64,000 bases of DNA from Desulfuromonadaceae bacterium. GTDB lineage: Bacteria > Desulfobacterota > Desulfuromonadia > Geobacterales > Pseudopelobacteraceae. The notes below the pieces were generated by a model. It worked only from the letters and a program-made list of their open reading frames with translations. It searched no databases and was not told the DNA's origin. A program made the position numbers and the translations under genes. Shown in pieces: positions 29,275 through 40,381 of this stretch; the first letter of the stretch is position 1, and every line of letters begins with the position of its first letter. The stretch lies in assembly GCA_028683855.1 (NCBI GenBank), contig JAQUHA010000001.1, positions 124,001 through 188,000 on the forward strand. Direction: 5' to 3'.

Positions 29275-30720
29275 ATGAATATTAAAAAAACAGTAGCAAT
29301 CGCAACTGCAGTAGGAGCACTTGGCGCTTTATCAGTACCGGCTATGGCTTTGGAAAATGAGTTTCATGGTATGTATCGTCTTCGCGGTATGATGACAAAC
29401 TTTGAAAATGCCGGAGTAGCGAATACAGCTGTAGTGCCGGCAACTTCAGTTCCGGTAGTTGATGCAAATGGTAACATCGTCGTGAAAAATACTGCTGCAA
29501 AGGCTGCTACAACAGCCCTGAAACAGGATGCACGCACAACAACTCTGCTTGAGCAGCGTCTGCGTCTGCAGTACACAGCGAAAGCAAGCGATGATCTGAA
29601 ACTTGTTACACATTTCGAGGTTGATTCAACCTGGGGCGATGCAGCTTATGCAAATGGTAGAGGCGTAGGTGGCGGTATGGCTGCTGATAGCGTAAACCTT
29701 GAAACAAAGAACGTGTATCTGGATTATAACTGCCCACTGACCGGTGCTAATGTAAAAGTAGGTATTCAGGGAGCATCAGATACTTATAAGGGAATTTTCT
29801 TTACTGACGACGTTGCCGGTATTTTTGCCAGCAAAAAAATTGGCGAAGTAAAAGCCACTGCCGGTTTCTCCCGTTTGTATGATTACGCAGGCGCAGCTCC
29901 CCTTGGACAGAATAAATCCGATCTTTACCTGCTTGATGCCAAGTTGTCAGTCTCAAAAGACATTACTGTTGGAGGTGCGTATTACTTCCTTCGTGATAAC
30001 CAGGCTAATGTTGCAGCCAGCAATGCAATAAACATTCACGTAATTGGCGCAAATGCTGCTGTTAAAGCTGGAATAGTTAGTGCGGATGCTTTCTTAGCAT
30101 ATCAGGATGGTACAGAATTCACTCTAGCAGGCAGAGACCTTTCCGCATGGGCAGGTCAGTTTGCTGTAAAGGCTAATCTTGACAAAGCCGGTACTGTACA
30201 CGCTAATGTTCTTTATACATCCGGTGGCAAGGCTACGGATAAAGATGCCAAAGCATGGCAGAGTCTTAACAGCAGTAGCGTAAGCAATGCCAATCATAAT
30301 GTTTCGTCAAATGCATACTATGACGCCAATATGCTGCTCCTTATGAGAAGCAAGTGGAATATGGATTCTGATAAGAGTGTTATTTCTACCACTAACAATA
30401 GCAATCATGGCGTTACGCTTTTGGCAGCAGGTTATGATGCAAAGATTAGCGACAAGCTTGGTGCATCGGCAAATATTGGGTATGCAATGGCATCTCAAAA
30501 AGATGGCGCTGATTCCGGTTCAATTGGAACAGAGCTTAATATTCAGGTTGACTATAAATTGTTCAGCAACCTTACAGCAAGCTTTCAGGGAGCATTTGTT
30601 GTGCTTGGTGATGGTATGAATGATGATTCTGCTACAGCAAGGCTTCTGGCTGGCATGGGCGCTGCTAAAAGCGCTGATAACCCATACCTTGCCGGTTTCA
30701 TGATGAATTACACGTTCTAA
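29275..30720 (+). CDS. Outer-membrane porin-like beta-barrel protein
   Basis: Signal peptide MNIKKTVAIATAVGALGALSVPAMA; alternating beta-strand pattern; C-terminal aromatic ...FMMNYTF; RBS GGAGG. Confidence 0.72.
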   Translation: MNIKKTVAIATAVGALGALSVPAMALENEFHGMYRLRGMMTNFENAGVANTAVVPATSVPVVDANGNIVVKNTAAKAATTALKQDARTTTLLEQRLRLQYTAKASDDLKLVTHFEVDSTWGDAAYANGRGVGGGMAADSVNLETKNVYLDYNCPLTGANVKVGIQGASDTYKGIFFTDDVAGIFASKKIGEVKATAGFSRLYDYAGAAPLGQNKSDLYLLDAKLSVSKDITVGGAYYFLRDNQANVAASNAINIHVIGANAAVKAGIVSADAFLAYQDGTEFTLAGRDLSAWAGQFAVKANLDKAGTVHANVLYTSGGKATDKDAKAWQSLNSSSVSNANHNVSSNAYYDANMLLLMRSKWNMDSDKSVISTTNNSNHGVTLLAAGYDAKISDKLGASANIGYAMASQKDGADSGSIGTELNIQVDYKLFSNLTASFQGAFVVLGDGMNDDSATARLLAGMGAAKSADNPYLAGFMMNYTF

Positions 30721-30747
30721 AAAATAGAACAAAGATTTTGTGTATTG

Positions 30748-30779
30748 AAGGGCGGGAGAGATCCCGCCCTTTCTTTTTG
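30748..30779 (+). terminator. Rho-independent terminator
   Basis: AAGGGCGGGA-gaga-TCCCGCCCTTTCTTTTT. Confidence 0.9.
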
Positions 30780-30835
30780 ACTTGTTTAACGGAGTTTGTG
30801 ATAATCCCCGAATTGATTCTAAGAGCGGAGGGAAA

Positions 30836-32332
30836 ATGAGAAAAATAACTGTTACTGCAGTTTTAATGCTTCTGTCACTTTTTGCTGCACCAGCTTTTGC
30901 CGCACCGTTTAAAGTATTTGTCGCTAAAATAAACTCTACCGGAGTTAAAAATAGCGATGAGATGCAAACAACGATACAAACTCTGCTCGCATCGAGACTG
31001 AGCAGTGAGAAAATTCAGGTAGTTGAGAAAGCTTCTGATGCTGATGCTGTAATTCACGGGACATACATTTCAATAGGTAAAATTTTCAGTCTGGATGCAA
31101 TAGCCAAAACTGCAGAAGGGGAAGTTATTGCCCGTACTTTTGTGCAGGGCAAAAATGAGGATGAACTGATACCGGCAGTTGGCTCTCTTGCAGAGAAACT
31201 GACTGCAGAGCTGCTTAATCTGTCAGTAAGCATGACAACAGCATTAACCTCTAAAAAAGAGAATAAAGAGGAAACTCCAAAAACCGATTTAATCATAAAT
31301 AATGAAATTAAAAAGGCTGCTGTCGGGGAGTTCATTAAACCTGAGATCCCGGTTGCTACCGCTAACATTGGGTGGTTGAGCCAGAGACTTGACGGCGCTT
31401 CCAATCTTATGGCAAGCGGCAGAAAGTTTTCAGATGGGAGTAGAGAAATGTTTTTGGCGGATGCACATCGCCTGACGTGCTACAAACTGGAACAGGGAAA
31501 GGATTTGAAACTTGTTAACAGCACAATCCTCGAAAATACGGAGAAAATTATTTCTCTAGATACAATGGAGCGTGATGGCGGGGTGGATATATATCTGACG
31601 GTTATCCGGTCTGGTGAGCTTGCTTCGCAGGTCTGGTTTCTGAAGGATGATAAGCTTACTCAGTCAGCCAGAGGGCTTGGTTACTATTTCCGGACAAACA
31701 GAATAAACGGTGGAGAGAAAAAACTTTACATCCAGGCAATGGGGCGTACTGAAGATTTTTACGGTGAGGTAGCGGAGGCGGCTAGAAATGGCGCAGATAT
31801 TATCCCTGGTAAAAAAATAAGGATGCCACGACATGGCAATATCTATAGTTTCAGTCAATTCAAAGACTTAAGCGGAAATGTTTTTACGGTAGTAATTAAC
31901 CCAGATGGATACCTGGTTGTGTACGACCAGAATCTGAGTGAAATTTGGCGAAGCAATGACAAGTTTGGTGGCTCCGAGCTGTATTTTAAAAAAGATGATG
32001 ATGCAAATATGAGGATTACCGGTGAAACATCGCGCTGGATATTCATGAATCAGCGTATTCAAATAACAGCCAAGGGTGAGCTTCTTGTCGGTAAAAATGA
32101 TGGATTCTGGGTTCTCGGCAACTCAAGATCATATAAAAGCGGAGCTGTCTACTGTCTTGTCTGGAATGGATCGAGTCTGGAAGAAAAATGGCATACAAGG
32201 GCAACACAGAACTATATGCCTGATTACTATCTGGATGAGTCAGAAAATGAGTTGTTTCTTCTGCAAACAGTTCAACGTCCTGGTATAAAAACTGAGGGTG
32301 CCTCCTCCTTGTCAATCAAAAAAGTTGAGTAG
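30836..32332 (+). CDS. Exported protein of unknown function, possibly beta-propeller/VCBS-like
   Basis: Signal peptide MRKITVTAVLMLLSLFAAPAFA; ATG 30836 preceded by GGAGGG; repeated beta-rich segments downstream of an N-terminal domain. Confidence 0.65.
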   Translation: MRKITVTAVLMLLSLFAAPAFAAPFKVFVAKINSTGVKNSDEMQTTIQTLLASRLSSEKIQVVEKASDADAVIHGTYISIGKIFSLDAIAKTAEGEVIARTFVQGKNEDELIPAVGSLAEKLTAELLNLSVSMTTALTSKKENKEETPKTDLIINNEIKKAAVGEFIKPEIPVATANIGWLSQRLDGASNLMASGRKFSDGSREMFLADAHRLTCYKLEQGKDLKLVNSTILENTEKIISLDTMERDGGVDIYLTVIRSGELASQVWFLKDDKLTQSARGLGYYFRTNRINGGEKKLYIQAMGRTEDFYGEVAEAARNGADIIPGKKIRMPRHGNIYSFSQFKDLSGNVFTVVINPDGYLVVYDQNLSEIWRSNDKFGGSELYFKKDDDANMRITGETSRWIFMNQRIQITAKGELLVGKNDGFWVLGNSRSYKSGAVYCLVWNGSSLEEKWHTRATQNYMPDYYLDESENELFLLQTVQRPGIKTEGASSLSIKKVE

Positions 32333-32346
32333 AAAGAGCAAAACAG

Positions 32347-32386
32347 AGAAAAGGCAGGAAGGTATCTGCCTTTTCTTGTCTTTTCT
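32347..32386 (+). terminator. Rho-independent terminator
   Basis: AGAAAAGGCAG-gaaggtat-CTGCCTTTTCTTGTCTTTTCTTT. Confidence 0.75.
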
Positions 32387-32469
32387 TTGACGATTCACGT
32401 TGCCTGTGTTACATTCCCGCCTCGCAGAATTTTGAATGATTTACAAAATCAGAGCCGATACAGAAACGA

Positions 32470-33264
32470 GTGAAACTCTCCTTGAAATCACAAACTAAAA
32501 TAATCTGTATAGCAAATCAGAAAGGCGGAGTTGGTAAAACAACTACCGCAGTCAATCTGGCTGCCAGTTTAGCTGCAGCAGAGCGACTTACTCTCTTGAT
32601 TGATTTTGACCCGCAGGGGAATGCTACAAGCGGAGTGGGGATCGATAAAGCCGGCTTGAAACAGACAGTTTATGACACGCTGATTAATGAAACCGATCCG
32701 AACGGGGTTGTTGTTGAAACAGGACACCCATTTCTTCATATATTGCCTGCTAATTCAGATCTGGCTGGTGCTGAGCTGGAACTGGCGTCAGAAATCGGGC
32801 GTGAGCAGAGATTGAAATTTGTGCTTGCGTCACTTACCGAAAAATACAGATATATCATAATAGACTGTCCTCCATCCTTAAACCTTCTGACAATTAACGC
32901 TTTAACTGCCGCAGAATCGGTGCTGATACCACTTCAATGCGAATTTTACGCAATGGAGGGTCTTTCACAGATACTTAAGACAATTAAACTTATTCAGAAA
33001 ATAATTAATCCGCTCCTGCGTATTGAAGGAATACTCTTAACCATGTTTGATGCTCGTGGCAATCTGGGTAAAGAGGTGGCGGCTGAAATCCGTACACATT
33101 TTGACGGACAGGTCTTTGAAGCCGTAATTCCGAGAAATGTTCGCCTCGCAGAGGCACCGAGTCATGGTAAGCCGGTAATATATTACGATATTACATCACG
33201 CGGGGCAGCAAGCTATCTGCAGCTGGCACGTGAGATAATTCAGAGGGAGAATAATAATGGCTAA
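32470..33264 (+). CDS. parA: Chromosome partitioning ATPase ParA/Soj
   Basis: IICIANQKGGVGKTTTAVNLAASLA, LLIDFDPQGNATSG, YIIIDCPPSLNLLTINAL. Confidence 0.95.
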   Translation: MKLSLKSQTKIICIANQKGGVGKTTTAVNLAASLAAAERLTLLIDFDPQGNATSGVGIDKAGLKQTVYDTLINETDPNGVVVETGHPFLHILPANSDLAGAELELASEIGREQRLKFVLASLTEKYRYIIIDCPPSLNLLTINALTAAESVLIPLQCEFYAMEGLSQILKTIKLIQKIINPLLRIEGILLTMFDARGNLGKEVAAEIRTHFDGQVFEAVIPRNVRLAEAPSHGKPVIYYDITSRGAASYLQLAREIIQRENNNG

Positions 33265-34111
33265 AATAGGCGGCCTCGGCAAAGGGATGGCTGCGCTTTT
33301 GCAGGTTACGGAAACTGTTGACGAATCAAAAAACTACTTTGTCTGTCCAGTTGAAAAGATAACTCCTAATCGTAATCAGCCTCGCAAGCATTTCTCGGCA
33401 GAAAAACTTGATGAGTTGGCTGCATCCATACGTGAAAAGGGGATAATTCAGCCGATAGTAGTCACAAAAAAAGATGATGGTTACGAAATAATTGCCGGTG
33501 AGCGCCGCTGGCGTGCTGCACAGAAAGCCGGGTTGTACGAGATTCCGGTAGTTATTCGTGAGGCTTCATCCGATGCGGTGATGGAGTTAGCTCTGATAGA
33601 AAATATACAGAGGCAGGATCTTAACGCCATAGAAGAGGCTCATGCTTACCGTTCGCTCGTCGAGCAGTTTGAAATATCGCAGGAAGAGGTGGCAAAAAGA
33701 GTCGGTAAAAATCGAACTACAGTTACAAATGCATTACGTCTGCTTAAACTGCCCGATGATATCCAGAGAGATATTGTCGAAGAGCGTTTAAGTATGGGGC
33801 ACGCACGAGCGCTGTTATCGCTTGAAAGTGCTGATCTGATAGAAAAAGCAAGACACGAAATACTGCAGCGTCAACTGAGCGTACGCGCTACAGAAGATCT
33901 GGTGCGCAGGTTAAAGATCAATCCTCAACAGACCAAGGTTAAGCGTATGCAGCAACCCGACCTTCTTATGACCGCTTTAGAGGAGCAGCTTCAAAAACGA
34001 TTTCAGTCGCGAGTTGCAATTCGCAAAGTCGGAGCAAAAGCCGGCAGACTCGAAATTCATTTCAGCGATTCTGATGAGTTAACCCGCATAATAGACCTGC
34101 TTGATGTATAA
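33257..34111 (+). CDS. parB: Chromosome partitioning protein ParB/Spo0J
   Basis: ITPNRNQPRKHFSAEKLDELAASIREKGIIQPIVV, IAGERRWRAAQKAGL, ALIENIQRQDLNAIEEAHAY. Overlaps parA by 8 bp. Confidence 0.95.
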   Translation: MAKIGGLGKGMAALLQVTETVDESKNYFVCPVEKITPNRNQPRKHFSAEKLDELAASIREKGIIQPIVVTKKDDGYEIIAGERRWRAAQKAGLYEIPVVIREASSDAVMELALIENIQRQDLNAIEEAHAYRSLVEQFEISQEEVAKRVGKNRTTVTNALRLLKLPDDIQRDIVEERLSMGHARALLSLESADLIEKARHEILQRQLSVRATEDLVRRLKINPQQTKVKRMQQPDLLMTALEEQLQKRFQSRVAIRKVGAKAGRLEIHFSDSDELTRIIDLLDV

Positions 34112-34148
34112 AATTACAAAATAAATTTATCGGAATACTCATTAATCC

Positions 34149-34176
34149 TTGACACCAATCAATTGCTTATGATACT
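34149..34176 (+). promoter_or_regulatory. Candidate sigma70 promoter of the atp cluster
   Basis: TTGACA at 34149-34154, 16-nt spacer, GATACT at 34171-34176. Confidence 0.45.
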
Positions 34177-34246
34177 TAGCCTCTGTTTTGCACCGGTTTT
34201 GCCGGCAATAATTTTATAAAATCAGCATACCTGCAAGGGGTAGGTC

Positions 34247-34672
34247 GTGATAGAACTAAACATTTCATTTGTAATTCAGGTAATAAATTTCGGCATTCTT
34301 GTATTTATTCTTAACGCATTCCTCTACAAGCCGATTCGCAAAGTTTTAGCGGATCGTCGACAGGTTATCGATGCCGCTAGAGACAAAACAGTTTCTGTAG
34401 ATGCTGAAGTAGAGAACAAGATGGCTCAGTACGAAGCACGTCTTCACGCGGCAAAAGCCGAAGCCGGTTCACATAGGGCTGATGCTTTGAAAGTTGCCCA
34501 GGCGGAAGAGGCTGCAGTTCTGGATAAAGCTCGTAAGCAGGCAGCGGAATCACTGGCTTCGATTAAGGTTAAAGTTGCTGCTGAAGCTGCTGAAGCGCGG
34601 GAGTTGTTAAAAAAGCAGGCCGAGGAACTGTCCGGTGATATCTGCGAGAAAATCCTCGGGAGGACTCTGTAG
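34247..34672 (+). CDS. F0F1 ATP synthase subunit b'
   Basis: N-terminal TM then charged coiled coil (FLYKPIRKVLADRRQVIDAARDKT...); first gene of the atp cluster. Confidence 0.85.
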   Translation: MIELNISFVIQVINFGILVFILNAFLYKPIRKVLADRRQVIDAARDKTVSVDAEVENKMAQYEARLHAAKAEAGSHRADALKVAQAEEAAVLDKARKQAAESLASIKVKVAAEAAEARELLKKQAEELSGDICEKILGRTL

Positions 34673-34674
34673 TT

Positions 34675-35286
34675 ATGGGCATTATAAATAGCCGCTCAAA
34701 AAAAATAATATTAACTGCAGCATATATAGCCGCTGTTGTAATGGTTGCATCAATAGGGTTTGCATCAGAAGGTGGCGGCGGTACTCACCATCCTGATTCA
34801 GGGGCTCAACTGAAAGATTTTGGCTGGAGAGTGCTGAACTTCGCAGTTCTTGCCGGAATAATCGTATGGGCACTTAAAAAAGCAGATCTCAAGGGGTCGC
34901 TTGCAGCCAGACGATCGGATATTGAGAAAAGTCTTAAAGATGCGGAGTCTGCTCGTGATGCAGCAGAGGCTAAACTTGTTGAGTACAGTCAGAAATTGGA
35001 TCAGGCGTCGAAAGAGATAGATGAGCTTCACGCAGCAATCATTCGTGAAGGTGAGCAGGAAAAAAATCGTATAATAGCTGAGGCAAAAGCAGCTGCAGAA
35101 AAGATAATTGCTCAGGCAGCACAGTCTGCAGAGCAGGAAACGCTAAAGGCTCGTAATGTTTTGCGTGTTGAAGCTGCGAAGCTTGCTGTTGAAATAGCAA
35201 CCGGAAAGTTGACGGGAGCCATTCAGAAGAACGACCACGACAGATTTGTCGGTGAATATCTTGACAAGGTGGTACAGATCCAGTGA
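34675..35286 (+). CDS. atpF: F0F1 ATP synthase subunit b
   Basis: DFGWRVLNFAVLAGIIVWALKKADLKGSLAARRSDIEKSLKDAE..., coiled coil, precedes atpH. Confidence 0.9.
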   Translation: MGIINSRSKKIILTAAYIAAVVMVASIGFASEGGGGTHHPDSGAQLKDFGWRVLNFAVLAGIIVWALKKADLKGSLAARRSDIEKSLKDAESARDAAEAKLVEYSQKLDQASKEIDELHAAIIREGEQEKNRIIAEAKAAAEKIIAQAAQSAEQETLKARNVLRVEAAKLAVEIATGKLTGAIQKNDHDRFVGEYLDKVVQIQ

Positions 35287-35825
35287 TTAATAACGGGCTT
35301 GCAAAACGATATGCCAAAGCGCTAGTGCAGCTTGGCTCAGAAAATGGCCTGATAGACCGCTTCCGTAGTGAACTCGGCGTTGTTGACGGTATTTTTAGTT
35401 CAAGTAATGAATTGCGGGCTGCTTTTTCGAATCCGGCGTTAACTCAGGATCAGAAACGATCAATGATGTCTGATCTGGTTGCCAAAGCAGGTTGTTCTGA
35501 GTTGGTAGGAAATTTTCTTCTCCTGCTTGTAGATAAGAATCGGGTGGCTTTTCTTGGGCAGATTGTTCAGACGTACGAAAAGCTTGCAGATGAATTTTCC
35601 GGAGTGGTAAGACCGGTTATAACCACAGCCTTGCCGCTTGACGACACTCAGGTTGCTGCTATTCAGAATGCACTTGAGAAGAAGACAGGTAAAAAAGTGA
35701 TTCCGCAGATGTCGGTTGATGCATCGTTACTGGGTGGTGTGGTGACGCAGATTGGCGATATCGCTTATGACAACAGTATCAAAACTCAGCTTAAACGGAT
35801 TAAAGATATATTACAGAAGGGGTAG
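35283..35825 (+). CDS. atpH: F0F1 ATP synthase subunit delta
   Basis: [22 protein letters not shown]...[29 protein letters not shown] start/stop overlap with atpF. Confidence 0.94.
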   Translation: MINNGLAKRYAKALVQLGSENGLIDRFRSELGVVDGIFSSSNELRAAFSNPALTQDQKRSMMSDLVAKAGCSELVGNFLLLLVDKNRVAFLGQIVQTYEKLADEFSGVVRPVITTALPLDDTQVAAIQNALEKKTGKKVIPQMSVDASLLGGVVTQIGDIAYDNSIKTQLKRIKDILQKG

Positions 35826-35833
35826 GAGCATCC

Positions 35834-37342
35834 ATGGAAATCAGAGCCGAAGAGATCAGCGAGATCATTAAAAAACAGATCAAAGAGTATGGCAAGGAAG
35901 TTGAAGTATCCGAAACCGGCACAATCATCTCAATCGGTGACGGTATTGCGCGTATTCATGGCTTGGCTGGTGCCATGGCAGGCGAGTTGCTGGAATTCCC
36001 TGGTGGAGTTACCGGAATGGTTCTCAACCTTGAAGAAGATAACGTCGGTTCCGCAATTTTGGGTGAGTTCTCTGAAATTAAAGAGGGCGATACTGTTAAG
36101 CGTACCGGACGTATTACTGAAGTTCCTGTAGGTGATGCGCTTATAGGACGTGTTGTTAATGCGATTGGTCAACCAATTGACGGTAAAGGCGCAATCAACA
36201 CAAACAGCTTCAGTAAGGTCGAAATAAAGGCACCTGGTATTGTTGATCGTAAATCAGTACATCAACCGATGGCAACCGGTCTTAAAGCTATCGACTCAAT
36301 GGTTCCAATCGGGCGTGGGCAGCGAGAGCTTATAATCGGCGATCGTCAGACAGGTAAAACAGCCGTTGCAGTAGATACCATCATTAACCAGAAGGGTGGC
36401 GATGTTATCTGTATTTACGTTGCTATCGGACAGAAGCGTTCAACTGTTGCCCAGGTTGTTTCCAAGCTTACCGAGCATGGCGCAATGGACTACACAATAG
36501 TTGTTGCCGCCACAGCGTCAGAATCTGCACCGCTCCAGTTTATTGCGCCTTATACCGGTGTAACTATGGGTGAGTACTTCCGTGACAACGGCAAGCACGC
36601 ACTCATTATTTACGATGATCTTTCCAAGCAGGCTGTAGCTTATCGTCAGCTTTCACTTCTTCTCCGTCGTCCGCCAGGACGTGAAGCTTATCCGGGTGAC
36701 GTTTTCTATCTGCACAGCCGTCTGCTCGAGCGAGCCTGTAAACTCTCCGATGCTCGTGGTGCCGGTTCCCTGACGGCTCTCCCTATTATTGAGACACAGG
36801 CAGGTGACGTTTCCGCATATATTCCTACTAACGTAATTTCAATTACTGATGGTCAGATATATCTTGAATCAGATCTTTTCTTCTCTGGTGTCCGTCCGGC
36901 TATTAACGTAGGCCTCTCGGTATCTCGTGTTGGTGGTTCGGCACAGACCAAGTCGATGAAACAGGTTGCAGGTACTCTTCGCCTTGACCTTGCACAGTAT
37001 CGTGAGATGGCAGCTTTTGCACAGTTCGGCTCGGATCTTGACAAAGCGACTCAGATGCAGCTTGAACGCGGTGTGCGTCTTGTAGAGATTCTTAAGCAGC
37101 CCCAGTACCGGCCAATTCCGAATGAAAAACAGGTACTTGTTATTTTTGCTGCAAATAACGGCTTCCTCGATGAATATCCTGTTTCAGCGCTTAGAAAGTA
37201 TGAGACGGAATTGTATGCTTTCTTTGATAATCGTCAGGCGGAACTGGTTGCTGAACTTCGCGAGAAGAAGGCAATTGACGATTCTTTAAAGGCTAAAATA
37301 ATTGCGGCTATGGAACAGTTCAAGAAGGAATTCACAGAGTAA
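35834..37342 (+). CDS. atpA: F0F1 ATP synthase subunit alpha
   Basis: [75 protein letters not shown]. Confidence 0.98.
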   Translation: MEIRAEEISEIIKKQIKEYGKEVEVSETGTIISIGDGIARIHGLAGAMAGELLEFPGGVTGMVLNLEEDNVGSAILGEFSEIKEGDTVKRTGRITEVPVGDALIGRVVNAIGQPIDGKGAINTNSFSKVEIKAPGIVDRKSVHQPMATGLKAIDSMVPIGRGQRELIIGDRQTGKTAVAVDTIINQKGGDVICIYVAIGQKRSTVAQVVSKLTEHGAMDYTIVVAATASESAPLQFIAPYTGVTMGEYFRDNGKHALIIYDDLSKQAVAYRQLSLLLRRPPGREAYPGDVFYLHSRLLERACKLSDARGAGSLTALPIIETQAGDVSAYIPTNVISITDGQIYLESDLFFSGVRPAINVGLSVSRVGGSAQTKSMKQVAGTLRLDLAQYREMAAFAQFGSDLDKATQMQLERGVRLVEILKQPQYRPIPNEKQVLVIFAANNGFLDEYPVSALRKYETELYAFFDNRQAELVAELREKKAIDDSLKAKIIAAMEQFKKEFTE

Positions 37343-37360
37343 ACAAGGACGGTTTGAGAT

Positions 37361-38227
37361 ATGGCAAGCCTTAAAAGCATTAAAAAACGGATAGTATCCG
37401 TAAAAAATACTCGCCAGATCACCAAAGCCATGAAGATGGTTTCGGCTGCGAAGCTGCGCCGTGCTCAGGAGAATGTTGTAGCTGCACGCCCGTATGCCAA
37501 AAAGCTGGGCGAGGTGCTTCAAAACTTATCGGCAAGTCTGGAAGGTGATTTGCATCCACTTCTTGAAAAGCGTGATGCAAAAAATCTTCTGCTTATTGTT
37601 CTGACATCTGATCGCGGATTGTGCGGCGGATTCAATACAAATCTTTGCAAGGCTGCCGACCGTTATCTGAAGGAGAAAGAGTCTTCGTTTGATCAGATTA
37701 GCGTAATGACGATAGGTCGTAAGGGTTATGAGTTCCTTAAAAGCCGTTATACTGTCTATAAAAATTATTCAAATGTCCTTGCAAAGCCTAACTATCAGAC
37801 CGCTGCAATGATGGCGCAGGAAGTGATAGATGGTTTTGTTGCAGGTGAATATGATCAGGTAGAACTGTTGTATAATTCATTCAGAACAGTAATGAGTCAG
37901 GATATAACTTTTGAACCGATGCTTCCGGTCGTTCCTGATAAATCAGCTGAAACTGATGCAACGCCGGTTGAGTATATTTACGAACCATCAGTCGACGAAT
38001 TGCTTGCGGAGATTCTGCCCAAAAATATTGAAGTTCAGATTTTTACAGCAATGCTGGAGACGGTAGCGGGTGAGCACGGGGCGCGAATGACGGCAATGGA
38101 TAGCGCATCAAAGAACGCCAATGAAATGATCGGCAAGCTCACACTTCAGTACAACAGGGCAAGACAGGCAGCAATTACTACGGAATTAATGGAAATTATC
38201 TCCGGTTCCGAATCGATTAAAGGCTAA
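37361..38227 (+). CDS. atpG: F0F1 ATP synthase subunit gamma
   Basis: [36 protein letters not shown]..., [13 protein letters not shown]. Confidence 0.97.
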   Translation: MASLKSIKKRIVSVKNTRQITKAMKMVSAAKLRRAQENVVAARPYAKKLGEVLQNLSASLEGDLHPLLEKRDAKNLLLIVLTSDRGLCGGFNTNLCKAADRYLKEKESSFDQISVMTIGRKGYEFLKSRYTVYKNYSNVLAKPNYQTAAMMAQEVIDGFVAGEYDQVELLYNSFRTVMSQDITFEPMLPVVPDKSAETDATPVEYIYEPSVDELLAEILPKNIEVQIFTAMLETVAGEHGARMTAMDSASKNANEMIGKLTLQYNRARQAAITTELMEIISGSESIKG

Positions 38228-38251
38228 AACTAATAAAGTAATACTATATGA

Positions 38252-39697
<1,446 letters not shown>

Positions 39698-39777
39698 TTT
39701 ATTCGTAGGGGTGGCTTTCTTTAGCCTACTGTGAAAAAGGACAAACTTATCAGGTTGTCTCCTACAAGGAATGATAT

Positions 39778-40194
39778 ATGGCTGAAAAGATGAAACTTGA
39801 AATTGTTACACCTTATAAAAAAGTTGTTGATACCGAGGTAGAGGAAGTTACAGCGACCGGAAGTCTGGGTGAGTTCGGCGTTCTCCCCGGTCACGCTCCG
39901 TTTCTTACTTCTCTAAGAATTGGTGAACTTGCTTATAAGCTGAATGGTGTTTATGAACATATGTCTCTTAACTGGGGCTATTTTGAAATCTGCGATGATA
40001 AAATAATAGTTCTTGTTGAAACAGCTGAACTTGCAGCCGATATTGATCTGGAACGAGCAAAGGCAGCACTTAGCCGTGCAGAAGAAAAACTTAAAAAGCT
40101 TACTTCTGAGGATAAGCAGTTTAAGGTTTATGAGGCTGCGCTACAGAGGGCGTTGATTAGAATGCAGGTTGCCGGTAAAGGTGTTCGTAAATAA
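39778..40194 (+). CDS. atpC: F0F1 ATP synthase subunit epsilon
   Basis: LEIVTPYKKVVDTEVEEVTATGSLGEFGVLPGHAPFLTSLRIGEL. Confidence 0.96.
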   Translation: MAEKMKLEIVTPYKKVVDTEVEEVTATGSLGEFGVLPGHAPFLTSLRIGELAYKLNGVYEHMSLNWGYFEICDDKIIVLVETAELAADIDLERAKAALSRAEEKLKKLTSEDKQFKVYEAALQRALIRMQVAGKGVRK

Positions 40195-40220
40195 ATAAAT
40201 CAGTCAATCAGAATAGTTAC

Positions 40221-40256
40221 AAAAAAAAGAGCGGCAGCGATGCCGCTCTTTTTTTT
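40221..40256. terminator. Perfect, bidirectional-looking intrinsic terminator after atpC
   Basis: AAAAAAAAGAGCGGCA-gcga-TGCCGCTCTTTTTTTT (16-bp perfect stem). Confidence 0.92.
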
Positions 40257-40381
40257 GTCTAATTCAACATAATTACATTTCGGTATAAAGAGTCATTGCA
40301 ATTTGATACTATTTTCAGACGAAATGTCCAATTAGGTAACACAAAGGCAGAGCATTATCTTGTTATTAAGGAACATTATCT

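Noticed and set aside
34186-34230. GCACCGGTTTTGCCGGC region upstream of the atp genes as a hairpin
   Set aside because: Pairing is short and interrupted; not strong enough to call.
32470-34246. parS (TGTTTCACGTGAAACA-like) site near parAB
   Set aside because: No convincing 16-mer found by eye here or elsewhere in the window; needs a computational scan.
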